DNA from: Paraburkholderia solitsugae
Lineage (GTDB): Bacteria > Pseudomonadota > Gammaproteobacteria > Burkholderiales > Burkholderiaceae
Direction: 5' to 3'
Assembly (NCBI RefSeq): GCF_013177695.1
Contig: NZ_WOEY01000153.1
Location: forward strand, 1 to 64,000
Length of the DNA: 64,000 nt
Notes under the pieces: model-generated
What the model was told of the DNA's origin: nothing
Databases searched by the model: none
The model's input: the letters and a program-made list of their open reading frames with translations, nothing else
Part shown: piece by piece, positions 57,561-64,000 of the stretch
Numbering within the stretch: the stretch's first letter is position 1
How the letters are laid out: the number at the start of each line of letters is the position of its first letter
Program-made: the position numbers and the translations under genes

Positions 57561-57724
57561 GGTGCGAGTCTCCTGATGAGCGGACCGGTGCGGCCTTGAG
57601 CGCCCGGCAATAATGAGTTTAGCGGCACATGGCCGGTGGTGCGTCGAGACAGACTAGCGTCATGCTGCCGCCACGATCTCACCCCGCATTCGTCATACAT
57701 TTGCCATGACCACGCGAAATTTAA

Positions 57725-57736
57725 GAACGGTCGTTC
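57725..57736. promoter_or_regulatory. Short dyad between NMO-like and dehalogenase-like genes
   Basis: GAACG-GT-CGTTC is a perfect 5-bp dyad of a kind bound by some TetR-type repressors. It lies in a 330-bp divergent region (57561-57890) that otherwise holds no recognisable gene. No regulator gene is adjacent. Confidence 0.35.
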
Positions 57737-57890
57737 GATTATAGGCGAATCGCGACGGTCGCGTTCGTTAGGCCCGTTTAGAACAGTTGGAAGGAGTGTT
57801 CAGTTTCTATGCTTGCGTGGGCTATCCCACCCCGCATCGACACATCGGGCTCCTACAATGCTTTGACTCCCAAACGACAAGAGACCCGCT

Positions 57891-58781
57891 ATGGCCTTCG
57901 AGGATTTCACGCCCTTTCGCGTCGCCGTGGGCGACGTCGATATTTTCGGAGTGAAGGGTGGGGCAGGGCCGCCCCTCCTGTTGCTGCACGGTCACCCGCA
58001 GTCGCATCTGATCTGGGAGCGGTGTGCCGCGCAACTGGCCGAACATTTCACGGTCATCGCCACCGACTTGCGCGGCTATGGCGCCTCGGGCAAACCACCA
58101 AGCGACGCCGATCACACTCCTTATTCCAAACGCGCGATGGCGGCCGATCAGGTCGCCGTGATGCGCCACTTCGGCTTCGAACGATTCCTGGTGTGCGCGC
58201 ATGATCGCGGCGCCCGGGTCGCGCACCGGATGGCGCTCGATCATGCCGATGCCGTCGAGCGGTTGATGCTGCTCGACATCGCACCGACGCTCGCGATGTA
58301 CGAAGCCACCGACCGCGCCTTCGCGACGTATTACTTCCACTGGTTTTTCCTGATCCAGCCGGAGCCGCTGCCGGAGACGCTGGTTGGCGCGAACCCGGCT
58401 GCGTATGTCGATGCGGTGATGGGCAGCCGTCACGCGGGCCTGGCGCCGTTCGCGCCCGAAGCGCTTGACGCGTATCGCAGCGCGCTGGCGCAACCCGGCG
58501 CCGTGCATGCGATGTGCGAGGACTACCGGGCGTCGGCGAGCATCGACCTCGAGCACGACCGTGTCGACATCGAGCGCGGCCACAAGGTCGGCTGTCCGCT
58601 GCGTGTGCTGTGGGGAGACAAGGGGGTGATCGAGAAGTGCTTCGACGCGCTGGAGGAATGGCGCCACGTCGCGCGGGACGTGAGCGGGCGTTCATTGTCG
58701 TGCGGGCATTACATTCCTGAAGAGGCGCCAGACGAACTGGTCGCGGAAATGCTGTCGTTCTTCGAAGCGGTAGAGCAGTAA
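57891..58781 (+). CDS. Fluoroacetate dehalogenase-like alpha/beta hydrolase
   Basis: The 296-residue hydrolase contains the residue set of fluoroacetate dehalogenases: nucleophile Asp105 in AHDRGAR with carboxylate-binding Arg106 and Arg109, acid Asp129, halide pocket His150 and Trp151 (FHWFFLIQPEPLP), Tyr212 in EDYRA, and catalytic His273 in SCGHYIPEE. Spacing agrees with the characterised Burkholderia and Rhodopseudomonas enzymes as I recall them. Expected reaction: fluoroacetate plus water to glycolate and fluoride; related members are epoxide hydrolases or act on chloroacetate. A long hairpin terminator follows. Confidence 0.85.
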   Translation: MAFEDFTPFRVAVGDVDIFGVKGGAGPPLLLLHGHPQSHLIWERCAAQLAEHFTVIATDLRGYGASGKPPSDADHTPYSKRAMAADQVAVMRHFGFERFLVCAHDRGARVAHRMALDHADAVERLMLLDIAPTLAMYEATDRAFATYYFHWFFLIQPEPLPETLVGANPAAYVDAVMGSRHAGLAPFAPEALDAYRSALAQPGAVHAMCEDYRASASIDLEHDRVDIERGHKVGCPLRVLWGDKGVIEKCFDALEEWRHVARDVSGRSLSCGHYIPEEAPDELVAEMLSFFEAVEQ

Positions 58782-58802
58782 GGGGTTTCGTTCATCCGCA
58801 AT

Positions 58803-58851
58803 GCGGCCGCCGCTCGTTCCGGCGCGAGGCGGTGCGGCCGCGCGTTTTTTT
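58803..58851 (+). terminator. Rho-independent terminator after the dehalogenase gene
   Basis: GCGGCCGC at 58803-58810 pairs with GCGGCCGC at 58834-58841, with further pairing inside, followed by seven T at 58845-58851. It directly precedes the convergent end of the Lrp gene. Confidence 0.75.
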
Positions 58852-58853
58852 GC

Positions 58854-59324
58854 TTAGCCTAGCGGTGGCAAGCGGCGCGCAATCGGCGTCGACTTGACGA
58901 TTGCCGTGCTGGTCTCCGCGCGCTCGGTGATCTTCGCCAGAATCTCGTCGAGCTGGTCGATCGAATGCAGATACAGGCGGCAGATGAAGCAGTCGTCGCC
59001 CGTTACCTTGTCGCATTCAACAAACTCCGGAATCCGCCGGATCACGTCTTCCACCAGATGCAACTGCCCTGGCAAGGGCTTCACGCGCACGATTGCCTGT
59101 AGCGTGAAGCCGAGCGCGCGCGGATCGATCTGCACGGTGAAGCGCTCGATCACGCCTTGGGCTTCGAGCCTTCGGACGCGTTCGGCGGTACTCGGCGCCG
59201 ACAGGCCAACCAGGCGCGCCAGTTCACTGACCGGCTGGCGGGCGTCCGCCGCCAGCGCGGCGAGCAGTGCGCGGTCGGTTTCGTCGAGTGTGGCGGGCGT
59301 GACGGGAGCAAGGCGTTTGGTCAT
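58854..59324 (-). CDS. Lrp/AsnC-family transcriptional regulator
   Basis: The 156-residue product has an N-terminal HTH (LDETDRALLAALAADARQPV, ELARLVGLSAPSTAERVRRL) and a C-terminal RAM/AsnC ligand domain (AIVRVKPLPGQLHLVEDVI, GDDCFICRLYLHSIDQLDEI). Amino acids are the usual ligands. It is divergent from the DMT exporter at 59439, and twin ATTCGA/TCGAAT dyads lie between them, so the exporter is the likely target. Confidence 0.9.
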   Translation of the reverse strand: MTKRLAPVTPATLDETDRALLAALAADARQPVSELARLVGLSAPSTAERVRRLEAQGVIERFTVQIDPRALGFTLQAIVRVKPLPGQLHLVEDVIRRIPEFVECDKVTGDDCFICRLYLHSIDQLDEILAKITERAETSTAIVKSTPIARRLPPLG

Positions 59325-59377
59325 GGTGGCCTTCGATTATTAGGTTTCCTCGTGGGAAGACTTAAGTTTAGCCATGT

Positions 59378-59393
59378 ATTCGATCGGTCGAAT
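59378..59393. promoter_or_regulatory. Dyad ATTCGA-N4-TCGAAT (site 1)
   Basis: A perfect 6-bp inverted repeat lies 54 bp upstream of the Lrp gene start and 46 bp upstream of the exporter start. Its arms are identical to those of site 2. Confidence 0.55.
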
Positions 59394-59422
59394 TAATTAC
59401 ACTGCTCCTCATGCAGCAATCA

Positions 59423-59437
59423 ATTCGAGGATCGAAT
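59423..59437. promoter_or_regulatory. Dyad ATTCGA-N3-TCGAAT (site 2)
   Basis: The same arms as site 1 with one base less in the centre. It ends one base before the exporter ATG, covering the expected ribosome-binding site. The spacing to site 1, about 45 bp, is close to four helical turns. Confidence 0.55.
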
Positions 59438-59438
59438 C

Positions 59439-60338
59439 ATGGCGTCAAATGAGATTCGCCGCGGCGCGGCGGAAATGACCATGGCCATGCTAATGTCCGG
59501 CACCATCGGCTGGCTGGTGGTGTCGTCGCAGCAGAGCCCGTTCAATGTGGTGTTCTTTCGGTGCATCTTCGGCGGCGCGACGCTGGCGCTTGTGTGCGCC
59601 GTGCTCGGCCTGTTCAGGCGCAAGCTCTTTTCGTGGAAGATGCTCGGCCTCGCGCTGCTCGGCGGCGCGGCGATCGTCATCAACTGGGTGTTGCTGTTCG
59701 CGGCTTATTCGCGCGCCTCGATCTCGATGGCAACCGCCGTCTACAACACGCAGCCGTTCATGCTGGTCGCGCTCGGCGCGCTGGTGTTTCGTGAGCGCAT
59801 CAGCGCGTCGACGGTGGCCTGGCTGGTGATCGCGTTTATTGGCCTCGTGTTCGTGGTGAAGGTCGAGCCCGCGGTGCTGGCCGTGCCGGGTCAATATCTG
59901 ACCGGTGTCGCCTATGCCGTGGGCGCGGCGGCGATGTACGCGGTCTCGTCGATCATCACGAAGCGCCTGAAGGGCACGCCGCCGCATCTGATTGCGCTGA
60001 TCCAGGTATTGCTCGGTGTCGTGATGCTGGCGCCGTTCGTGCGCTTCGATGCGCTACCGACTAGCGGCGTGCACTGGCTTGAGTTGATCGTGCTCGGTAT
60101 TGTCAACACGGGGCTCATGTATGTGCTGCTCTACGGCGCGATCCAGAAACTGCCGACCTCGATGACCGGTGCGTTGTCGTTCATCTATCCGGTGGTGGCG
60201 ATCATCGTTGACCGGGCCGCGTTCGGGCAGAAGCTTGCGTGGATTCAGGTGCTCGGTGCGGTGCTGATCCTGCTCGCGGCCGCAGGCGTGAATCTCGGCT
60301 GGCGGATCGTGCCGCAGAAACGTCTGTCCTCGACCTAG
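59439..60338 (+). CDS. EamA/DMT-superfamily transporter
   Basis: The 299-residue protein has ten predicted membrane helices in two EamA repeats (VVFFRCIFGGATLALVCAV; NWVLLFAAYSRASISMATAVYN; MYVLLYGAIQKLPTSMTGALS). Such proteins export amino acids or other metabolites. The divergent Lrp-type regulator supports amino-acid export. There is no good Shine-Dalgarno at the ATG; the site-2 dyad occupies that position. Confidence 0.88.
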   Translation: MASNEIRRGAAEMTMAMLMSGTIGWLVVSSQQSPFNVVFFRCIFGGATLALVCAVLGLFRRKLFSWKMLGLALLGGAAIVINWVLLFAAYSRASISMATAVYNTQPFMLVALGALVFRERISASTVAWLVIAFIGLVFVVKVEPAVLAVPGQYLTGVAYAVGAAAMYAVSSIITKRLKGTPPHLIALIQVLLGVVMLAPFVRFDALPTSGVHWLELIVLGIVNTGLMYVLLYGAIQKLPTSMTGALSFIYPVVAIIVDRAAFGQKLAWIQVLGAVLILLAAAGVNLGWRIVPQKRLSST

Positions 60339-60578
60339 TGATTGAAGTGCCGGTCAACCGGCCGGCAATAGTATGGATTCCGGAGCAACCGGCGCGCTGC
60401 CTTGTTTGTGTCAATGAGCAATGATGGTCAGCCCGCACGACTACGAGGCTTCGTAGCGTGGCCTGTATACAGGTTTAAAAGGCAGCGTCAAGCTTTTGTA
60501 GGGAAACCACTGATGCGGTCAAAAAACCGGTGCGCGTATCATTCACCCCGACGCTGATCACGTCCGACAGAATTTCCG

Positions 60579-60612
60579 CCGCTCGCCTTGATGGTCGAGC
60601 GGTTTTCTTTTT
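60579..60612 (+). terminator. Rho-independent terminator
   Basis: CCGCTCG-N10-CGAGCGG followed by TTTTCTTTTT lies 240 bp past the exporter stop. The 60339-60578 stretch before it holds no recognisable gene. Confidence 0.65.
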
Positions 60613-60679
60613 GTGGCGACGCTTTAGGTGTTGTGCGTGTCGTACGCCGCTTGCCACCCGACCGCCTGCGCGGCGCGCG

Positions 60680-61600
60680 TCAAGCCTGGCGTGCGACGAC
60701 GCGCTCGCCATCGATCTCCAATGGCCCGGTTTTGGCCGCCAACTCCTCCACGATCGTGTGCACCAAGGTGGACCATTCGCCTCGCGGCTTGAGCATCGCG
60801 GCGGCGGCGTGCATCGCGGCGGCATCGTCGAGCATCTGAAGCAACGTGTTGAAGCTCATCGCGCGGACTTCGAGCAGCTTGAATACAATCAACACCTTCA
60901 GCGCATTCTTCGCATTACGCGCCGGATCGGCGCGTAGCCACGCGACGCGTGAAAACGCCCGCTCAAGCGCCTGCTCGACATTCGTGAAGGGCGAGCCATG
61001 GCCGGGAATCACGAGCCGGACGTCGAGCTTCGCAATGGCTTCGAGCACCGCCTGCTCCTCGGCGAAACCGCTTTCACCTTCCAACTCGGGAAAGATCACA
61101 CCGAAACCGTTTTCCCACAGCGCGTCCGCGCTGATCAGGATGCGTTCGTCCTCGCAATACAGCATCAACGAATGCGGATCGTGACCCGGAGCGCCGAGCA
61201 CTTGCCAATCGAGCGCGCCGAGCCGCAGCTGCGCGCCGGGCGAGATCGTCTCAGTGAAGGTGAAACGCTCGCAGCGCTGGCCGGTGGCGCGAAACGTCAG
61301 ACGCGTTTCGTCCCAATGGCGTACCGCGTCGGCCTCGGATGCGGGAATCGCGGTACGGCACGGCCACGCCGACTGCAATAGCGCGTTGCCGCCGCAGTGA
61401 TCCGAATGCAGATGTGTGTTGACGATCAGATCTAGCGGTCGCGCGCCGAGCGATTGCAGCACCAGCGCGACGGTTTGTGGCGCATGCGTCGCGTAACCGG
61501 TATCGACGAGGGCGGCACACGTGTCGTCGACCAGCAGCACGTTGTTCGACGACAGCCAGCCGCGTTCGAAGACTCGGATCGATTCTGGTAGCGTGATCAT
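60680..61600 (-). CDS. Metallo-beta-lactamase-fold hydrolase
   Basis: The 306-residue product has the metal motif THLHSDHCGG near residue 65, further ligand His in GAPGHDPHS and IPGHGSPFTN, and Asp in ILISADALW. This is a glyoxalase-II/MBL-type zinc or iron hydrolase with a C-terminal helical extension (about 220-306). The substrate may be a thioester given its neighbours (inference). Its start overlaps the MaoC stop (ATGA), so it is the last gene of the operon beginning with HMG-CoA lyase. Confidence 0.87.
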   Translation of the reverse strand: MITLPESIRVFERGWLSSNNVLLVDDTCAALVDTGYATHAPQTVALVLQSLGARPLDLIVNTHLHSDHCGGNALLQSAWPCRTAIPASEADAVRHWDETRLTFRATGQRCERFTFTETISPGAQLRLGALDWQVLGAPGHDPHSLMLYCEDERILISADALWENGFGVIFPELEGESGFAEEQAVLEAIAKLDVRLVIPGHGSPFTNVEQALERAFSRVAWLRADPARNAKNALKVLIVFKLLEVRAMSFNTLLQMLDDAAAMHAAAAMLKPRGEWSTLVHTIVEELAAKTGPLEIDGERVVARQA

Positions 61601-62082
61601 GGTGCGCTTGTGTCCGCGTTAGTGTCCGCGTTTGAATTCGCCGATGCTTCGGGTTTCGGCATCACCAGGATTGTCGAGGTGCCGGTCAACATCGTCTCGC
61701 CGCGCTGATTTACCACGCTTCCCTCCAGATGCGTCAGATCGCCGTTCAGACTTGGCTTCCAGTACGCGTTGCGCACACGCCAGGTGATCGTCAGCGTATC
61801 GTTCGCATGGACCGCTTTCTTCAGCTTGATATCGAACTCGAGTCCGAGCGGCTGCGCGTAGGTCGAAAAATGCGTCGCCAGGAGCGACATGAAATACGCG
61901 GTCGGTTGCGTGCCGGATGCGATCAAACCCCCGAAGCGGCTTTGCGCGGCATAGGTGTCGTCGTGATGCAGCGGGTTGAAGTCGTTGACGAGCGTGGCGA
62001 ACGATTTCACCGATTCCGCCGATAGCGCCAATGTCGAGCTGAACGTCTCGCCGATCGTCACGATGCGCGGCGCGGCGTTCAT
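61597..62082 (-). CDS. MaoC-like hot-dog dehydratase
   Basis: The 161-residue protein has the hydratase motif VNDFNPLHHDDTYAAQSRFGG, with catalytic Asp and His as in R-specific enoyl-CoA hydratases, and GTQPTAYFMSLLA and LEFDIKLKKAVHANDTLTI. It probably hydrates an enoyl thioester. The C-terminus is a polar repeat-like tail (ANSNADTNADT). It overlaps the DUF1289 stop and the MBL start by 4 bp each. Confidence 0.86.
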   Translation of the reverse strand: MNAAPRIVTIGETFSSTLALSAESVKSFATLVNDFNPLHHDDTYAAQSRFGGLIASGTQPTAYFMSLLATHFSTYAQPLGLEFDIKLKKAVHANDTLTITWRVRNAYWKPSLNGDLTHLEGSVVNQRGETMLTGTSTILVMPKPEASANSNADTNADTSAP

Positions 62083-62315
62083 CGCTGCGCCTTCGCCGGG
62101 TTCGCCTGTTTTGCCATGAACTCAGCGTGGCGTTCCTCGATTGCATCCCAGACGGCGCGCTTCGCGTCGTCGTCGAACGACGACCAGCCGGCGATCTCGT
62201 CGATCGTGCGCAAGCAGCCTTCGCACCAGCCGGTCGAGGCGTCCATCTTGCACACGCTGATGCAGGGTGACGGCACGGCAGCCTCGTCGTCTTCGTTATC
62301 GATGCCCGCTGTCAT
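62079..62315 (-). CDS. DUF1289 domain protein
   Basis: The 78-residue product has the DUF1289 pattern PSPCISVCKMD, TGWCEGCLRTIDEIAGWSSFDD with four conserved Cys (C-x3-C and C-x2-C), which may bind an iron-sulfur cluster or zinc. ATG 62315 follows GTGAAG; the frame extends 15 codons upstream. It lies 4 bp behind the YbaK gene and overlaps MaoC. Confidence 0.88.
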   Translation of the reverse strand: MTAGIDNEDDEAAVPSPCISVCKMDASTGWCEGCLRTIDEIAGWSSFDDDAKRAVWDAIEERHAEFMAKQANPAKAQR

Positions 62316-62319
62316 AGCT

Positions 62320-62841
62320 TCACGCCGTCTCGCGCAGCGCCACGTCGACCACCGGTGCACCCGTCAACGCAATCAGTTCCTGCGCCGTCAGATTGAACAC
62401 CGCATGCGGATGGCCCGCGGCGGCCCACAGGCTGTCGAGTTCCAGCAGATCGGCATCGATCAGCGTGATCGGTTTCGTGGCGTGACCGATCGGGCACACG
62501 CCGCCGATCGCATAACCGGTTTTCTCGCGCACGAACTTCGCATCCGCGCGGCCGATCTCGCCGACTTGCGCCGCGACCTTCTTTTCGTCGACGCGATTCG
62601 CGCCGCTCGCGACCACCAGTACCGGGACATCGTCTTTGCGGCGGCGAAACAGGATCGATTTGGCGATCTGCGCAACCGAGCAGCCGAGACCAGCTGCCGC
62701 TTCCGCGGAAGTCTTGCCGGTTTCCGGCAGCATTACGATTCGTCCCGCGTGGCCGCGTTCACGCAACAACTGGGCGACGCGGCGCGCGGAGTCAGGCAAG
62801 GCGGCGAGATCGTCGGAATCGAGAGAAGCGTGGTCCGTCAT
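62320..62841 (-). CDS. YbaK/EbsC-family aminoacyl-tRNA deacylase-like protein
   Basis: The 173-residue product contains SVAQIAKSILFRRRKDDVPVLVVASG with the catalytic Lys of the YbaK fold, DEKKVAAQVG, and GYAIGGVCPIGHATKPITLID, the substrate-pocket motif. Members hydrolyse mischarged tRNAs such as Cys-tRNA-Pro or Ala-tRNA-Pro. It lies 41 bp behind HMG-CoA lyase. Its presence between catabolic genes has no obvious pathway meaning. Confidence 0.88.
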   Translation of the reverse strand: MTDHASLDSDDLAALPDSARRVAQLLRERGHAGRIVMLPETGKTSAEAAAGLGCSVAQIAKSILFRRRKDDVPVLVVASGANRVDEKKVAAQVGEIGRADAKFVREKTGYAIGGVCPIGHATKPITLIDADLLELDSLWAAAGHPHAVFNLTAQELIALTGAPVVDVALRETA

Positions 62842-62882
62842 CGTTTCAGGTCCTCAAATATTGGCAGGATGAGCGGCGACCG

Positions 62883-63809
62883 TCAGACGCAGTCGCCTTG
62901 TTCGCTGCGTGCTTTGGCGAGCAGTGCCTTGCCGGCGCGCGAGACGTTAGGCTTGCCGATCGATGTCGAAATGAAATCGCCGATCGCCACGACTTGCGCG
63001 AGATCGATGCCGGTCTCGATGCCGAGGCCATTCATCAGATACAGCACATCCTCGGTCGCTACGTTGCCGGTCGCGCCCTTCGCATACGGACAGCCGCCGA
63101 GCCCTGACACGGAGGCGTGGTAAATCTCGATGCCTTCCTGCAACGCGGCGTAGATATTCGCGAGCGCCTGACCGTAGGTGTCGTGAAAGTGCCCCGACAG
63201 ACGTTCGCGCGGAAACACCCGGGTGACCGCCTCGAAGACTTCGCGCGTGCGCTTCGGCGTGCCGACGCCGATCGTGTCCGCAATATCGATCTCATCGCAG
63301 CCCAGGGCCGCGAAACGCTCCACCACATCGACCACCGAGGCCACCGGCACCTCGCCTTGATACGGACAACCAAGCGCACACGACACGCTGCCGCGAATTC
63401 GCAAGCCATGTTCCTTCGCAGCCTGCGCGACGGGCGCGAATCGATCGATGCTTTCCGCGATGCTGCAATTGATGTTCTTCTGCGAGAACGCTTCGCTGGC
63501 CGCGCCGAAGATCACGATCTCGTCCGCGCGCGCCGCGAGCGCGCCCTCGAAACCGCGCAGATTCGGCGTCAGCACCGAGTAGATCGTGCCGGCGCGGCGC
63601 TCGATGCCGGCCATGACGTCGGCGCCGTCGGCCATCTGCGGCACCCATTTCGGCGACACAAACGACGCCGCTTCGACGTTACGGAACCCCGCTGCCGACA
63701 AGCGGTTGATCAAGTCGATCTTGACGGCGGTGGGGACGAATTCCTTCTCGTTCTGCAGTCCGTCACGCGGACCGACTTCGACGATTTTGACGCTTTGGGG
63801 CAAGGCCAT
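62883..63809 (-). CDS. mvaB: Hydroxymethylglutaryl-CoA lyase
   Basis: The 308-residue TIM-barrel enzyme cleaves HMG-CoA to acetoacetate and acetyl-CoA, the last step of leucine breakdown. It begins ALPQSVKIVEVGPRDGLQNE, with catalytic Arg and Asp in GPRDG; metal His pair in SGHFHDTYGQAL; and the active-site Cys in SGLGGCPYAKGATGNVATED. The first gene of the five-gene minus-strand operon. Two direct-repeat hairpins lie just upstream at 63829-63919. Confidence 0.94.
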   Translation of the reverse strand: MALPQSVKIVEVGPRDGLQNEKEFVPTAVKIDLINRLSAAGFRNVEAASFVSPKWVPQMADGADVMAGIERRAGTIYSVLTPNLRGFEGALAARADEIVIFGAASEAFSQKNINCSIAESIDRFAPVAQAAKEHGLRIRGSVSCALGCPYQGEVPVASVVDVVERFAALGCDEIDIADTIGVGTPKRTREVFEAVTRVFPRERLSGHFHDTYGQALANIYAALQEGIEIYHASVSGLGGCPYAKGATGNVATEDVLYLMNGLGIETGIDLAQVVAIGDFISTSIGKPNVSRAGKALLAKARSEQGDCV

Positions 63810-63828
63810 GATGTCTCTCCTGTGTCGA

Positions 63829-63919
63829 CCGGAGTTTGCGCTTTAGCGCTTACTCCGGTCCCATGCAAAGCTGTCCATCGGAGTTTGCGCTTTAGCGCGT
63901 TACTCCGGTCCCACGCAAT
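63829..63919. repeat. Two-copy hairpin repeat upstream of HMG-CoA lyase
   Basis: Two near-identical units (63829-63868 and 63879-63919) each carry CGGAGT-TTGCGC-TTTA-GCGC-(G)TT-ACTCCG followed by GTCCCAYGCAA. Each can fold with stems CGGAGT/ACTCCG and GCGC/GCGC. No T-run follows, so a terminator role is doubtful; they may act in the 5' untranslated RNA or be a dispersed repeat. Confidence 0.7.
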
Positions 63920-64000
63920 GAGCCCGCGCGTGGCGGCGCTCCTTCAGTTGCTCAGTTTGATTCGGTGGCGGTGTTCAAAACCCGTGCTCGATGTCTGTGT

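Overview
The window looks like chromosomal DNA of a Burkholderia-type beta-proteobacterium, most likely Paraburkholderia. Support comes from the high GC content, two trimeric-type porins, a KirBac potassium channel, a fused isobutyryl-CoA mutase, a single-chain indolepyruvate oxidoreductase, and many LysR, IclR, LacI and TetR regulators. No rRNA, tRNA or CRISPR array was seen. All family assignments come from reading the translations; no database search was run.

Region by region: 1-7.5 kb is accessory and partly decayed. It holds the end of an IS630-type element that cuts an alpha/beta hydrolase gene, a small four-cysteine secreted protein, an ankyrin-repeat protein abutting a frameshifted phospholipase C tail, and a secreted beta-propeller protein. 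8.4-14 kb is an acyl-CoA catabolic block: thiolase, short-chain dehydrogenase and nitroreductase on the minus strand, opposed by an acyl-CoA synthetase, with a Crp/Fnr regulator beside them. The divergent promoter region carries two copies of a 16-bp dyad. 14.2-17.3 kb has a frameshifted carotenoid-cleavage oxygenase, a gamma-carbonic-anhydrase-like protein and a TetR regulator. 18-25.9 kb holds an NCS1 permease, a drug-efflux type MFS with a divergent LysR, and a WYL regulator divergent from a glutathione transferase. 26-27.5 kb is an IS701-type element with a broken transposase.

27.6-35.5 kb has a Na+/H+ antiporter, an EAL protein, cutC and the indolepyruvate oxidoreductase. 35.7-40.4 kb looks like one regulon: an N-formylglutamate amidohydrolase, an IclR regulator and a YfcC-type transporter in one operon, with a porin facing away. 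Both promoters carry a nearly identical perfect 19-bp palindrome. 40.4-48.9 kb has the KirBac channel, a LacI/AGE-epimerase/sugar-kinase operon with its own operator-like dyads, an EAL-CBS-GGDEF protein and a bile-acid-symporter family protein. 49-64 kb has a second porin, LysR, icmF with a (Gly-Thr) hexanucleotide repeat in a linker, a nitronate-monooxygenase-like enzyme, a fluoroacetate-dehalogenase-like enzyme with a complete set of active-site residues, an Lrp regulator divergent from a DMT exporter, and a tightly packed five-gene operon running from HMG-CoA lyase to a metallo-hydrolase.

The main discoveries are regulatory or structural: matched palindromes tying the porin to the N-formylglutamate operon, the paired dyads in the acyl-CoA block, and the repeat-extended linker of IcmF.
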